Of a stretch of DNA of 64,000 nt, positions 33,451-44,759 are shown in pieces. The translations under genes were made by a program, and so were the position numbers. Source of the DNA: Dryococelus australis (lineage: Eukaryota > Arthropoda > Insecta > Phasmatodea > Phasmatidae); NCBI GenBank assembly GCA_029891345.1, contig CM056994.1, forward strand, positions 226,478,991-226,542,990. Reading direction: 5' to 3'. Under the pieces are notes generated by a model that was given only the letters and a program-made list of their open reading frames with translations, ran no database searches and had not been told where the DNA came from. The stretch's first letter is position 1, and each line of letters opens with the position of its first letter.

Positions 33451-34980
33451 TGGGACGCTTATACATCTAATGTAATACAATTGTGGCTCATCACCAAGAG
33501 TACCTCTTCCACCACTACAGACCTGAGAGAAACATTGCCTACCCTACAGGCAGCAGGAATCTATAAGAGTATTCTCTGACCTGGAGGATACGCAACACTA
33601 CAGGTATGCCCCCCTTTCCCCCACTTTGAGAGCCTACAAGCTGCCCAGACCTTGTGCAAGGCTGAGCACCACTGACGAGACACAAAGCAGAAAAGCTGAC
33701 CAGAGTATTCCCATACCAACCAGGACAGGAGGACATCACACCTCCCCCGCACTCTGCACTGGCATCCTACAAGCTTTCACTACATAAGTCAGGACGCTGC
33801 CAAGCTTGAGAGTCATTCTTGTTCCATCTCTTGCGTTATCCCACAGCACTGCTGCCAGTGCTGGGACCGCCCAAGATCTTCAAAGCATTGAGTATGCCCC
33901 CTGCGGCTACTTCACTGTCGACGACCAGTCAACCCGTCAACCAGTGAACACGCTTACCAATACGTTAAATTCACTTTGTCTCCTCAAGGCATCTTTATTA
34001 GACAGTTTAGAAATATTATATATTTTCTCGTTGAACTAATTCTTTCCCATTCTCCGTTAGAACCATGTCGCCTACACCTGGCCAGCGTAGTAACCTTCAG
34101 CACTTAATTGCCTGGTAGGAGGTAGCATGCGTCGCATATTTATTGAGACTTCAATAAACATACTGTTGTTTCCTACTTCTCAGCGTTTATTTCTTAGAGT
34201 ATCTGTCTGTGTGCCAGCTAGATATGGGTTGCTACATACGCCTGTGACAAGGACCGGGGAATTTATAACTACCTAATTAACTTCAGCCACGGGCACCTTT
34301 CAGGGGTACGTCATATTTTCACGCACCCAATAGACGGCCATCTGTTGCTTTCCAAACTACCACAGCATTGCTTCCAGTGCCAGTGGAGAGGAACAGAGGA
34401 GCCACAACCACTAGAAAGACCTTCACCTAGAGAGAGGCAACACTCTCAAGTTATTGCCTTATTCCACAGTACTGCTTCCAGTGCCGGGATGTACCATGGC
34501 TTGAGACCCGCCTTCCATTCCTGTGTGGACGCACATCCAGCGGCGGCATTGGTGACCCAAACAGCTCCCTGTCTCTGATCAGCCCGCGTAGCGTGGAGAA
34601 TCACTGGGGAGACTAAACAGAGCCTGGTCAGCAAGCCAAAACCGGAATTACTCTATAACTTGTATTTAGTTTGTTTGCATCAAGGTGTACGCAGTAACCT
34701 ATGAGCAGAGACTTTATGCCTTTCAGCCAGAGACATATCCGAAAGCGTAGGGAACAACACGCAGCACTCCTTGCCGCCAGACAGTTGAGTGCACTTCCTC
34801 AACCTACACCGGAAAGGCAGACAGAACGGGACCTCACCACCCAACTTTGGCACTAGTCAGAATCGACTGCTCCGGTTGTGGTATTAATTGTATCTCCGTG
34901 CATACGCATTGAGTCCGCTTTTGGTCTAGTGGACAGAATCCTCAACTGTCGTGACTATTCATCTAACCGGTCACGCGTCA
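33451..34980 (+). mobile_element. Gyp-4 3' LTR
   Basis: It follows a purine tract (GGAGGGGTGGCAAA), starts TGGGACGCTTATACATC and ends GTCACGCGTCA, then TAAT. About 24 bp around the start (GCAAATGGGACGCTTATACA) are duplicated at 33,424-33,470. A stretch of about 470 bp (33,895-34,365) is almost identical to 24,598-25,070, while the rest differs more. Confidence 0.9.
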
Positions 34981-35160
34981 TAATGAACAACTACTACTCA
35001 TCATCAAGCTGTCAAGCCACTTTCCAGATCACGGTATCCTAGTGTCGTGGCTCTACCTTTCACTGCACTGGGCTGAGAATGGGTGGCCAAGGATGTTTTA
35101 TCCCATTGTCAGTGTGGATTTGGAAAGCGCAAACCCGGTCTCCTTCTGTCCCGTCAAATT
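34981..35160 (+). mobile_element. Gyp-3 3' LTR, remainder
   Basis: After the second TAAT the sequence reads GAACAACTACTACTCATCAT, which continues the LTR begun at 24,130-24,159 when compared with the minus-strand LTR at 35,366. The right end is not resolved because it meets Gyp-5 sequence. Confidence 0.55.
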
Positions 35161-36080
35161 CAAAGAGGGTGAAGAATAGGAGGTCGGAGTGATACTCGAG
35201 AAGTTAGTCAAGATCACTGTTTATTTTGCTGTTAAGGATAATAAATAAACATGGTGGAAGTACTACCTTGGTGGAAGTACTACCTTCTGTCCATCGGGCT
35301 TGGCGGAAGGTACACTCTGATAAGTAGTTGTTGTTTTTTAATAAGTATATAAGATGTAATGCTTCAATTCACCCCCTCTTCTCCCGCGACGTAGACATTT
35401 GGGCAATGAATCTCACTGCACACACAGCGGTGCCGAGGAGTGTAACTTCTTCGAGCCTGGGGAGACCAGTGACCTTTGGACACTCACCTCACCACTATTG
35501 AAAGACCACTCATTCCTTGCCCCCAGGTGGAAGAAATGGTAGAGCCACGAAACTAGGTACGCTCTCGGTGGGATCGGCTTGTCGGCTAGGTTGAACTCCT
35601 CTCATCGCACACTTAGCAGTGCCAAGTAGGGTTACACTCTGGTGCAAGTGAGACCAACCCCATTGGGATAACTCTGTGCCGTACCTGCAACCAACACTTT
35701 GCAGCTCGAGACTTTCACACCTCTGGTGGTGAAGTCAAGAGTGAGGTGCAGAGTTGGCAGTAGTAATTTGCACCTATACTGGCAATCCAACACGTCGACT
35801 GCCCTACTCCTGCAGGCCCAATCCTAGTCTAGACACAGATGCCCTACACCTGCGGGGGTGGTGTTCAGAAGAAGGCAAAGAAGGCGAGGGTTATCTCTAA
35901 AGATCCAGACGGTTCAGACTCCATACCAAGCCGGCGGCCTACGAGGCCAGTGTTGTATTCCGGTTGGGCACCAGTGCCAAGAGACAACTAGACTCCTAAA
36001 GTCGCGACTCGTCTAGCGTCGAACAAGTCACCCAGGGACGCGGGCACAATCAGCTGGGTTTGTTACGCATCATGATAAAT
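35160..36080 (-). mobile_element. Gyp-5: LTR and 3' internal fragment
   Basis: On the minus strand a TCTACGTCGC block and purine tract (GGGAGAAGAGGGGGTGAAT, 35,390-35,367) are followed by an LTR start TGAAGCATTACATCTTATAT at 35,366, almost the same as the Gyp-3 LTR start. The LTR part shows a small duplicated unit (GGTAGTACTTCCACC, about 35,253-35,285). Upstream internal sequence (36,080-35,391) has no recognisable coding. A fragment in opposite orientation to Gyp-3. Confidence 0.5.
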
Positions 36081-36134
36081 TTGATCGTTTTATCATTATT
36101 TGTATAGAAATTTAGCTGCGACCACTGAAAATGT

Positions 36135-37363
36135 TCAGTGGATACAGTTTTTCAGTACATATGTTTTCAATACATTAGAAATTGGCCACTCAAGACACTC
36201 CATCATGACCTGGATAGAATTTGATAATATGCCCCAATTACCACTGCAGCGGAGGCAGTCTATTGTCCTTTGCGAAGACCAGTTGGTTGGGAACGCAGTT
36301 GGCACTGGTCGCCTGCCATTTGGTGCGCTGTTGCAGGGTGTGTAGATAGTCTCTACTCCAACTGCTCCAAACGTTCTGATGAATTGCTGTACAATGTCCA
36401 ATGCTGTAATCTGTTTACAGGCACATCTTTGATATCTTGCTTGAGGACTGCAACCAAGGGTTCTAGTGTCAAATTATGCCCAGGGGTCAAGGCATTTAGA
36501 TCTTTGGGATCTTGGCTCTAAGTACATAAGGTCCTAGAGTCCAATACTGCCTTTACCAGAACTGGTATAGTATAGAATTCCTTTAAAGTCAACACTTGCT
36601 CCCCGATGACTTTTCACAAGTGAACTTTCACATACTTAATACCTGCCTCCCAGTGACCACCAAAATGGGGAGCAGCATGTGGAATGAAATGCCAAGTGAT
36701 GCCATGGGAAGCGAAGGTATCGGCAACAGCTGTTTGGTGAGCGGATGACGAGGGAAGTGAAGTGATTGTGAAATGATTGTGGTCAGCAACAAAATTGATA
36801 CCACAATTGCTATAGATGTCAGAGGACAGACCTCTATGACACACAAAATTCTTACATGTAGCTATTAATGCACTGGTGGACAGGTTTGATGCCAATTCTA
36901 AGTAGACTGCCTTAGTGGTGAAACAAATGAACAAACATAGGTATGCCTTCTGCCTTGGAGCCTTGAATATGCAACATAACTTGATGGTGAATGGTTCAGT
37001 ATAATCAACTCCAACCTCGACAAAGGGTTTGACCTGTTTAACACTCATACCTGGTAGAGTGCCCATTGCTGGTTGACATTGTACAGGCCTAGCTCAGAAA
37101 CATTTTATGCAATGGTGCAAACAATGCAAGACAGCATGTTTATCACCTTAAATCTAGTACTGCGGCCCAGGATGATGATTTTGATTGTGGTAATGCCAAA
37201 TAATTAAATCTGTTTCAGGATGTTTCTTGAACAGAACCAAATGTTTGTGTTCAAAAGGCAGGTTAGAATGATGCAGCCTCCTCCCTACTCTCATCACCCC
37301 AGCACTATCTATGAAGAGGGCAATCTTCTGAAGCTGTAATGAAATGTGCTGACCCTTTTGCAA
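36135..37363 (-). pseudogene. BEL/Pao integrase
   Basis: The zinc-binding part (37,363-37,154) has LHHSNLPFEHKHLVLFKKHP. The catalytic core (37,066-36,614) includes FVEVGVDYTEPFTIK, AVYLELASNLST, SNCGINF and the HFGGHWEAGIKYVK block. The C-terminal part to about 36,170 resembles ALTPGH... and LPPLQWQLG motifs. Good family match. Broken. Confidence 0.8.
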
Positions 37364-37399
37364 AGCTGACAGGTCATCTTTGAAGGAGACTGCCTGGAC

Positions 37400-38864
37400 A
37401 TTTCAAAGACACAGCTGCAAAGATTTATCGAGTTCTGCTGGACTCAAGTTCCCAGTGAAACGAGAAGCTAGAAGAGCCTGAGAGTTGTGGATGAAATGGA
37501 AAGAGTACGCCAAAACATGAAGAAGCTTAGTTAAGCTGCTGAAATGAGTGATCACAGTAGCTAACTTATTGGAATGAAGGACCATGAGTGTGTGCAGCTT
37601 CTGTTCCTCCAGCACAGCAGGGTTAGGTGTATCACTCGTGGGTAATTGGATGGCCACAGCTCCACCGGATCTTTGAACCAGGGTGGTCCCGATCACCAGA
37701 AAGGGTGTTCTACGAGTTGAACAGGTAGCACACCACGAGAGGGACATTCAGCAGGGTTGTTCTCTGACCTGACATGTTTCCAATGTTCTGCAGAAACAAG
37801 GGACTGAATCTATCACACAGTTGGCAAGAAAAGTTTTTAACAGATGAGGAGACCTGTTCAGCCATGAAAGTACCACCCGTGAATCTGTCCAGGCCTCAAT
37901 TGATGATGGAGTGATGTCAACATAAAGTTCAACAACATGATGTAGGAGACGAACTAACAACAGAGTCCCACAAAACTCAATGAGGCAGCAACAAAACCTT
38001 GACAGGTGCTACCTTTGATTTAGCCGGAAGTAAGTGTATAGTGATTTCAGTACCTGGCCTCTGAGATATGACAAAAGTCATGAAACTGATACAAACAACC
38101 AAGGCACCTCATAACCAGTCTTGGAAGGGCAAGGGATGATAACCGCGGAAGCTCGCAGTTTAGACAACTCCAACGTTGGACAATCTCCAGTGGGGGCACC
38201 TCATCCCAGTCCATCTGTTTAAGCCACAAAATTTTGATTAAATGCTTAACAAATAGCACAAGAGGAGCAAGCCAACCCAAAGGATTGAAGATTCAGGCTA
38301 ATTGATCCAGTGACCAAATGATCTACATAAATATCTGCTTTTAAAACCCTTGAAGCAACAGGAAATTTCTCATTTTCATCATCAGCAAGCTGCCGCAAGG
38401 AGTGGAGGGCTAAGAAAGGTGCAAAAGTAACACTGTATGTCACACTTTTCAAGTGAAAGTCTTGAATGGGCTCTATGTCGCAGAAATGCCAAACAATTCT
38501 TTGAAAATCCCAATCCTGGGGATTTATCTGTACCTGGTGATACAGCTGCTGTATGTTAGCAGTGAATACAACCTAATATAATCTGAAGGACAGCAACATA
38601 CTTACAATGCCGTTTTGTAACCTTGGACCTGTCATCAAGGTATCATTCAGTTAGTTACATTTCCGATGAAGCCTTCGCTGATGCATCAAACACAACCTTG
38701 AGTTTTGTGTTGGAACTATCTGGTTTTGTTACACAATGGTGTGGGAGATAGACTGGTGAAGAGATCAAAACTTGTGATGCTGGGATGACCCCCTTGTATC
38801 CACTGTCTAAACAGTCCTCCATGAAACTGGAATACATCTGCCTCAGTTGAGTATCCTTTTTCAA
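37400..38864 (-). pseudogene. BEL/Pao reverse transcriptase and RNase H
   Basis: RT begins around 38,750 with PHHCVTKPDSSNTKLKVVFD and continues through a VDHLVTGS region (near 38,320). RNase H follows, with a VELYVDITPSSIEAWTDSRV stretch at about 37,930-37,870 and LSWLNRSPHLLKTFLANCV. Broken in several places. Confidence 0.75.
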
Positions 38865-39293
38865 GCTATCTTATGAAGCAGGCAACTGACAGCCTGAGGT
38901 CAAGTTAGACCAAAGGTGAGTACTCATATCTGAACTGGTAATGACACTGAATACCTGCCTTTAGTGTCCCTCGAGTGTGTTTGTACTAAAAGGGTTTCAC
39001 ACTGAATGTCTTCCCACGATTGGTGTTTACTTGGGAATTCTTCCACCTCCCAAAAAGTCTCATTACTTCAGACATAGAAGGAACAGTCAAAAGTGAAACA
39101 CAAAATGACTCAACTGTAGAGGAACACCTATGCTCCACACGCCCCATGAGGATCCAACCTAGGACAGAATCCAGAGCTGTAGGAGTACCTTCAAACTTAG
39201 CTCCCGTTAGCAGACATGGGAACAAGTCTGCACCAATAAGCAAATCAATTGGGTCTGGAGAATCAAAGGTTTGATCAGCCAACTTGAGATGGG

Positions 39294-39653
39294 CTACAGC
39301 CTTGCGTACATCACCAGAAAGATGTCCACTAGACTAGGTAACTGCTGTATGATTCTAGGAAGCACAAAGACATCAACAGCAAAATGAAGACTTCCCCCTA
39401 GAGGAGACATTATAGTGGATGTACATAACTTAGAAACATTGACTGGAGTGTTGGAAATACTTTGAACAGCTAAATTAGTTATTTTGCGTGGCAGTACCAA
39501 ATTTTTCATGTAGCGCTCAGTGATAAAGCTTACCTGGCTTGCAGAATCCAGTAATGCTCGAACAACAACACAAACTCCAGAAGCATTGATAATGTATACC
39601 TGCACAGTGGAAAGTAAATAACACATTTGACACTGAACTTGTGACTGGTGCAA
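39294..39653 (-). pseudogene. BEL/Pao protease
   Basis: VVVRALLDSASQVSFITERY carries the DSA/DSG-type aspartic protease site of BEL/Pao elements, in the expected place between Gag knuckles and RT. A short downstream frame (39,282-38,986) has DLLIGADLFPCLL and GWILMGRV, the usual protease-RT linker. Confidence 0.8.
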
Positions 39654-40346
39654 CTGCAGTTATAATTAAGTGTGGCTCTTCTTGTGATGCAGAGTTGCAT
39701 TCTGCAGTCCCATCAGGATTTTGAGTATCAACAGCCTTCCTGAATTGCACCAGCGAATAGTGTCGCGAGACACAGCATCGACAAAATGACTTTAAATGGC
39801 ATTGTTTTACTTTATGTGAGTCAGCAAGGCAATTGAGACATAATTTGTGTTCCTTAAATACCTTGAAGGAATCCTCTGGAAAATGTTTGCAGAACTCTGA
39901 ACACTTGTGCAGACTGTGAGGCCCTTTACACAAGCAACATGCTGAATGAGAACTCACTAAGCATTTGGATATCTGCTCATGATCATACAGGCATTTAGGT
40001 GATGTTTTTATCTTTGACTTTGATGGAAGAATAGTGGCACTCTTAGATTTGACAGAGCCTACTATCTCTTGAGCCTTGCAATGCTTCTCAAGGAACAGAA
40101 ATTGATCTAAAGAGGGAAACTCTTCCGAAAGAGTCATCTCCTACTCTTGTGTGCAATTGGCGGAAGTAGCAAGTCTGAATGCTCTACTGGCACATCAACA
40201 GCTTTCAAATCAGATACATTTTCTGTGATGACTGACAAGGATTTTGTGCAGTCAATAGAAGCTGAGGGACCTTGCAGTAACGTTTCAACATGAATCTCTA
40301 CTAAGAGGTATTTGTTTACATATTTGTTTACATACTGGGCTGTCAA
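39517..40346 (-). pseudogene. BEL/Pao Gag C-terminus with zinc knuckles
   Basis: The 206-residue frame (40,137-39,517) has a Cys cluster CCLCKGPHSLHKC (residues 67-79) and a second CLNCLADSHKVKQC followed by CRCC (residues 100-122). This pair of knuckles is the BEL/Pao Gag signature, binding nucleic acid. A preceding short stretch (40,346-40,134) links to the N-terminus. Confidence 0.8.
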
Positions 40347-40438
40347 CAGTATCCAAGCTACCCTAAAATTGGAATTTGATTTAGGTCACGACTGTTCCAG
40401 ACCAAGAGCCTCAACTCGAAGGGCAGTCTTGAGATATG

Positions 40439-40876
40439 CTAGTTTTTCCACTGGTGAAATATTGTTGTTGATAACAAGAGTGGAAAACAAATGTAAATAA
40501 TTGAACCAATGTTTTGAATTACCGCCAAAACTGGGAAATTTGATCTTTGTGAGAGATACACGAGAACTGAGGACGTGAAATTCTCCTTGGGCTGAATGAT
40601 CAAAAAGTCGTCATTGGCCATAATTGCAAAATGCTTCTCAAAGTCAGCCATGTGTGCAGCATGTTCACCAAAATCAAAATCTGTGGCTGCTGCCACCTTG
40701 ACAGTGACATAGTCAGCATTGAGGTGTTCGTGGAGTTTAGGTGATCCTGCACATTGGCCATAAACAATGTTTTCATGGACATATATCTGTGGCGACAGCC
40801 TGTACGAGTCTCTAGCTCGCTTAATGCTGCTTTCAGTCAAGCAAAGGTGCACCATCGTTGAACGTACTTCGACCAA
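40439..40876 (-). pseudogene. BEL/Pao Gag N-terminal region
   Basis: A 145-residue open frame begins MVEVRSTMVHLCLTESSIKR and includes a DFGEHAAHMADFEKHFAIM stretch, the helical N-terminal Gag pattern of BEL/Pao. It heads the element on the minus strand. Confidence 0.6.
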
Positions 40877-40879
40877 GGT

Positions 40880-41655
40880 TAGGTTATATATGTAAACAAG
40901 TTGGAGTGATAACCGGTTTTGAGGTTAAAAATATGCCAGACCAACCCTAACCTCAACTATGTAACATCATTTGGGGTAACAAGCAAATACAAGTACAAAA
41001 CAACAAACATAATTGCAGAGATAAAGAATGCAGAAAGCCTTCAGAGAGAAAGAATACAAGTAAATTTCATCACCTCCCTGAAAAATGAAGCAGTACAAGC
41101 ATGGGACTGCTGCTATGATGAACACCATTCAATCTTGTAAATTCTTTTCCAACAGTGAAAACTAAGTCTTTATCAATGTTGACTTCTTCACATGTAAAAT
41201 TCCAGCACATAACAGTGCAAACAAAAATAAAAAATGTGCGTAAAATATTGAATGCTGGGCGAACCATAACGAAAATTAAAAAATGAAATAGTTCTTGAAA
41301 TATTAAGCACAGAACGTACCGAATATGAAAATAAATGTGCTGAAACTAAGGGCACACCAAGTATTCAGCGACGAAACAAAGCAAAACATGTGGCGAGATT
41401 AAAGTCGCTGTTCCACATAAAACACACGCTCAAATATTAGCACACATCAGGCCCAGAGGACCGTAAATGTTGCGTGATCACATTGTGAACTGTAATGAAT
41501 ACGGATGCAACATCCACAACAAATTTAAACAAGATACAACAATGAGCCCAAAAACACAACCACTTACCACCATGTTGGTTGCTAGACTGCCTTCCAGTAG
41601 GAAGCAAGGTTGCCACCCTATAAGGAAGCAGCATCAGGGTTGCCAACAATTGTGC
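40880..41655 (-). mobile_element. probable BEL/Pao 5' LTR and leader
   Basis: Upstream of Gag on the minus strand; a TGTTGGCAACCCTGATGC start at about 41,653 looks like a BEL LTR beginning, but no second LTR in the window confirms it. Boundaries are inferred. Confidence 0.3.
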
Positions 41656-43740
41656 CAGACAGGGCGGAAAAATTCAAATGTCCAAAATGTTCCAAATAAA
41701 AAATGTCACTATGTACGCTTGCTGCTGCCACTATTTACATGTTCAAACATTTTAAATGAAAAATGACAAAAGTGTAAAATAATACAAATATCGGCAGGTT
41801 AATGTTATTTTTTCTATCATTAAGGGAAGTTTTACTTTATCTTGGTCCTGCTCTATGTTATAAATCCGGTCAAGAGCTTTGACATAGTAATGGGGAAATG
41901 TTTTATATGTGATATAAATATGGCAAGTAAGAGGAAGAGAAGAAATGAGGTGACAGCTGCTGTTGTGTTGGTGTCATTGAACATAATACGTACCTGCAGG
42001 CTGATAATGGTTTGCTGCCAAAATTAAGTGAAAATTTTGTACATATGATTAAATACTCTAAAATAGTACCCTGTCTTTCTGATTTTGGTGCTTTTTACTG
42101 TTTTTTGTGAGGTAGTGAGACTTCGGGCCTTAGGGCCACTTTTACTGGTTCATGTGTTACACTGGCAGTAACTTAATCTCCACATTAAGATAATGACAGC
42201 TTTAACGCGGATTTCCATTTGACAGTCATTTTCCACTATCTTCATTAAATTTTGATATTAGCTGTTAGCGCAACATTATGTAACACACATTCTTTTTGGT
42301 TAGTGGATAATTTTCTCTTTGAAGTGTGTTGAAAATAGTTTATTGTTATTATTAGATGAGTTGAAATTCTTGTTACATTTAGGAAAAAGTTATCAAACTG
42401 TCTAGTTGTTGTCATTTTTTTTTTTACCTCTGGGTAAGAGAGTTTGCTAATTGAATTAGTCAAAATACACAATCAAAAGCAAACAAATAGTGTTGGAGAG
42501 GTTTAGTTCCCAAAGTGGGTAAATGGCTATTGTTTGTATCTGAATAATGTTGTTAATAGAGGTTTTGTGTTTCTAGTTGGTATACTGTCCACATTGGAAT
42601 AAAATTGGTGCATGAATACATGAAAACATACATTTTCTGAAATAACCTAAATGTATCATGTGTAAATAGATAAACTGTAAACACTTAAAATGCATATTCC
42701 AAACTGGTCTTTCTTGCATCAGGCAGAACTTTTGAAAAAGTCTTATTCCTGCATTGTAAATTTCAAACAATTTTGGATGGCCTCTGGAAACCTTACGTCT
42801 CCACAATCTTGCCCTTAATGATTGAAATACGTCACCATCATCCTCTTATATTTTCATTGTAAAGTTAACAGGATTGCTACTTTCTATGATTAAGATACTT
42901 AACATTACATTAAACTTACAAGACAACTTTGGGTGACAGTTAGTTGAGTACTGTAATGCAAAATTGACTGTTGACAGGAAACTGTGAGAAACACTAATGG
43001 ATGGATCAGTCTTAAAGTTCTCGTTAAAGGCCCAAAGGCGTGTAGGAAGGTTCAACGCAAACCTGTAAAAGTGACCCTTAGTGATCTAAATTTGTGAATG
43101 TGATCCTTTTGTGTCGGACATCACTGCGACCTTGTTTACTTGGGACAACTAGGGTTTGTCAGGGTATTTTATGTACTGATTCAAGAAAGAAAAAAATTTA
43201 GAAATTGTGATATCATGCTAAGAACTGAAATAACAACTTATTTTGGTCACATTTGACATTTTTACAATTCCCAGTTTGGTTGTTAACACTATAGTAAATT
43301 ACATATATGTTGAGGATGGGCTGGTATTAAAATTTCAGTATGTGCTCCATTACGATAAATGCAAAGTGATACTAGTAATTAATATTGTATGTGTAGTCAT
43401 ATGTTCACTTTAAATGTTGATGCCAGAATTAGTTGATTGTGATTATGCATCTGCATACAACAATCAGAATATATAAGGGCTTCTTTCGACTATCCTCAAT
43501 TGGTCAGGTATTGTTCCCTGATGATGGCAGCTGCAACGACTGCCAAAACGTTGGAAAAGAAAAAAAATATATATATATATATTTTTTTCTCTTTCAATGT
43601 GTGAGTTCTTGTGCTGATGTGTTTCTTTTGTTTGTTGTTGTGTAATATATTGTCTTTGATAATGTAGCATCCTATTTCGTGTCTCTTTGTCAGAGAAATG
43701 GTAAGTGTAACTAAAGTATTACACCTTGTACCTTCAACTA
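41656..43740. other. AT-rich non-coding stretch
   Basis: No coding, RNA gene or clear repeat other than the ribozyme-like motif listed separately and a short T-run near 42,420. Open frames are short and without known motifs. Confidence 0.5.
43518..43549 (+). other. hammerhead-like or hairpin motif
   Basis: CTGATGA (43,518-43,524) is followed by a hairpin TGGCAG/CTGCCA (43,525-43,530 with 43,540-43,545) and AAAC. This resembles the core of hammerhead ribozymes found in retroelements, but the canonical GAAA after stem II reads AAAA and stems I and III are not evident. An (AT)n run follows at 43,567-43,582. Possibly a retroelement 3' fragment. Confidence 0.25.
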
Positions 43741-43911
43741 CAGTCAACTCTCATTTCTAATACCCCTGATACAGCGACCTTCACCAAATGACAACCCTCT
43801 TTTGGTGAACCATAAAAATATTTAATTGAAAAGGTTTTTTCAATGACTGCTTTGAGATAGTAACACTTTTCCTGGGAAACATGAAAGGTCTTATAATCGA
43901 GAGTTTTACTG
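43741..43911. mobile_element. pogo-like MITE (171 bp)
   Basis: Ends CAGTCAACTCTCATTTCTAA and, read from the right, CAGTAAAACTCTCGATTATA form imperfect inverted repeats with TA on both sides (43,739-43,740; 43,912-43,913). The start matches the lone terminal repeat at 1,975 (CAGTCAACTCxC). Non-coding interior. Confidence 0.75.
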
Positions 43912-43913
43912 TA

Positions 43914-44759
43914 TTCCTTTCTGCTTCGCGTTATTATTGGACCTGTTGAAAATTCCAGTGAAGTTGAGTGGATGTTGTGGGTGGTTTATGGAAGTTGTGG
44001 GTGTGGAATACTTAGTGGGAATGTCACAGCAACATCTAACTTTGTACAACATTGGCATACTTTGTATGTTCCAGTGGGTGTTTCTGTTTGACAACATGAT
44101 TCTAAACTTTCCCTGTTCACTCATTTACATTGTCCTGATGTGTTATCTTCCATTTGCTGCAAGGTGCCCTAAGTGCTCATGTAAACCTTTTTTTTTTCTT
44201 GGTGCAGCACCTGATTGATGATGTATTGTGTTATTGTGTTTCAGCTGGTGATATTGCCAGCAAGAAAAACAGTAATGAAAATTGCAACTGAATATTTTTG
44301 ATGCCAAGGTATCAAATACCGAAGAGGATCCCTTTGTGTGAGTGAATGTGTGTATGTATTATACCTACAGGTGTAAATGATTTACAATGCAGTTATTGGT
44401 CATATAGGTCTATTTTTACATGATGTATCAATGTAGCCACAGCCAGGGAAAATCTTCAGAGTAAAGTAGATCAACCTGGTATTTGTGGGAGAAAGTAGGT
44501 GTACACATTTTTTAAATAGAAATTATGGCATTTTTTTACCATACTTGAAAACTAGTATATGTTGTTAGAGTTTTAAAATTATGTATATTTCTCTATTGTT
44601 GTACCGTTATGCGTGCGAGTTCCCTACTGATTACAAGCAGCAAACCATTTTATATATAACTATGGTAAAGAGGGAATTTAAGGTGTAATGGATGGAAGTC
44701 GAAAGCCTATAAATACTGATGCGCGACATCAGTTGTCTGATGACGTCACGTTCGGCAAG
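43914..44759. other. non-coding stretch
   Basis: No recognisable gene. A TGACGTCA-type CRE motif (near 44,740) and a TATTTATAGG-like stretch (near 44,710, minus reading) could be promoter remnants, but no transcript evidence is visible. Confidence 0.35.

Larger units (their letters stand above)
24160..34980 (+). mobile_element. Gyp-4: near full-length Ty3/Gypsy fossil
   Basis: Two direct LTRs of about 1.52 kb (24,160-25,683 and 33,451-34,980) bracket a primer-site motif, gag, protease, RT, RNase H, integrase, post-pol region and long 3' region. TAAT lies immediately before (24,156-24,159) and after (34,981-34,984), a 4-bp target duplication. It is whole in outline but broken in coding, with ten or more breaks and a MITE in the integrase region. 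The LTRs differ by roughly 5-8% outside one near-identical patch; at common insect rates this suggests several million years (rough estimate). Confidence 0.9.
36100..40880 (-). mobile_element. BEL/Pao retroelement fossil
   Basis: Minus-strand order: Gag N-terminus, Gag zinc knuckles, protease, RT, RNase H, integrase. Sequence flavour (FDASAKASSEM in RT; EVGVDYTEPF and FIPHAAPHFGGHWEAGIKYVK in integrase) is that of BEL/Pao, not Gypsy. Broken, with around ten breaks. A probable 5' LTR lies at about 40,880-41,655; no 3' LTR is recognised at 36,100. Confidence 0.85.

Noticed and set aside
40886-40955. GGTTAGG and CCTAACC words suggesting an interstitial arthropod telomere repeat
   Set aside because: Only single scattered words, not a (TTAGG)n array.
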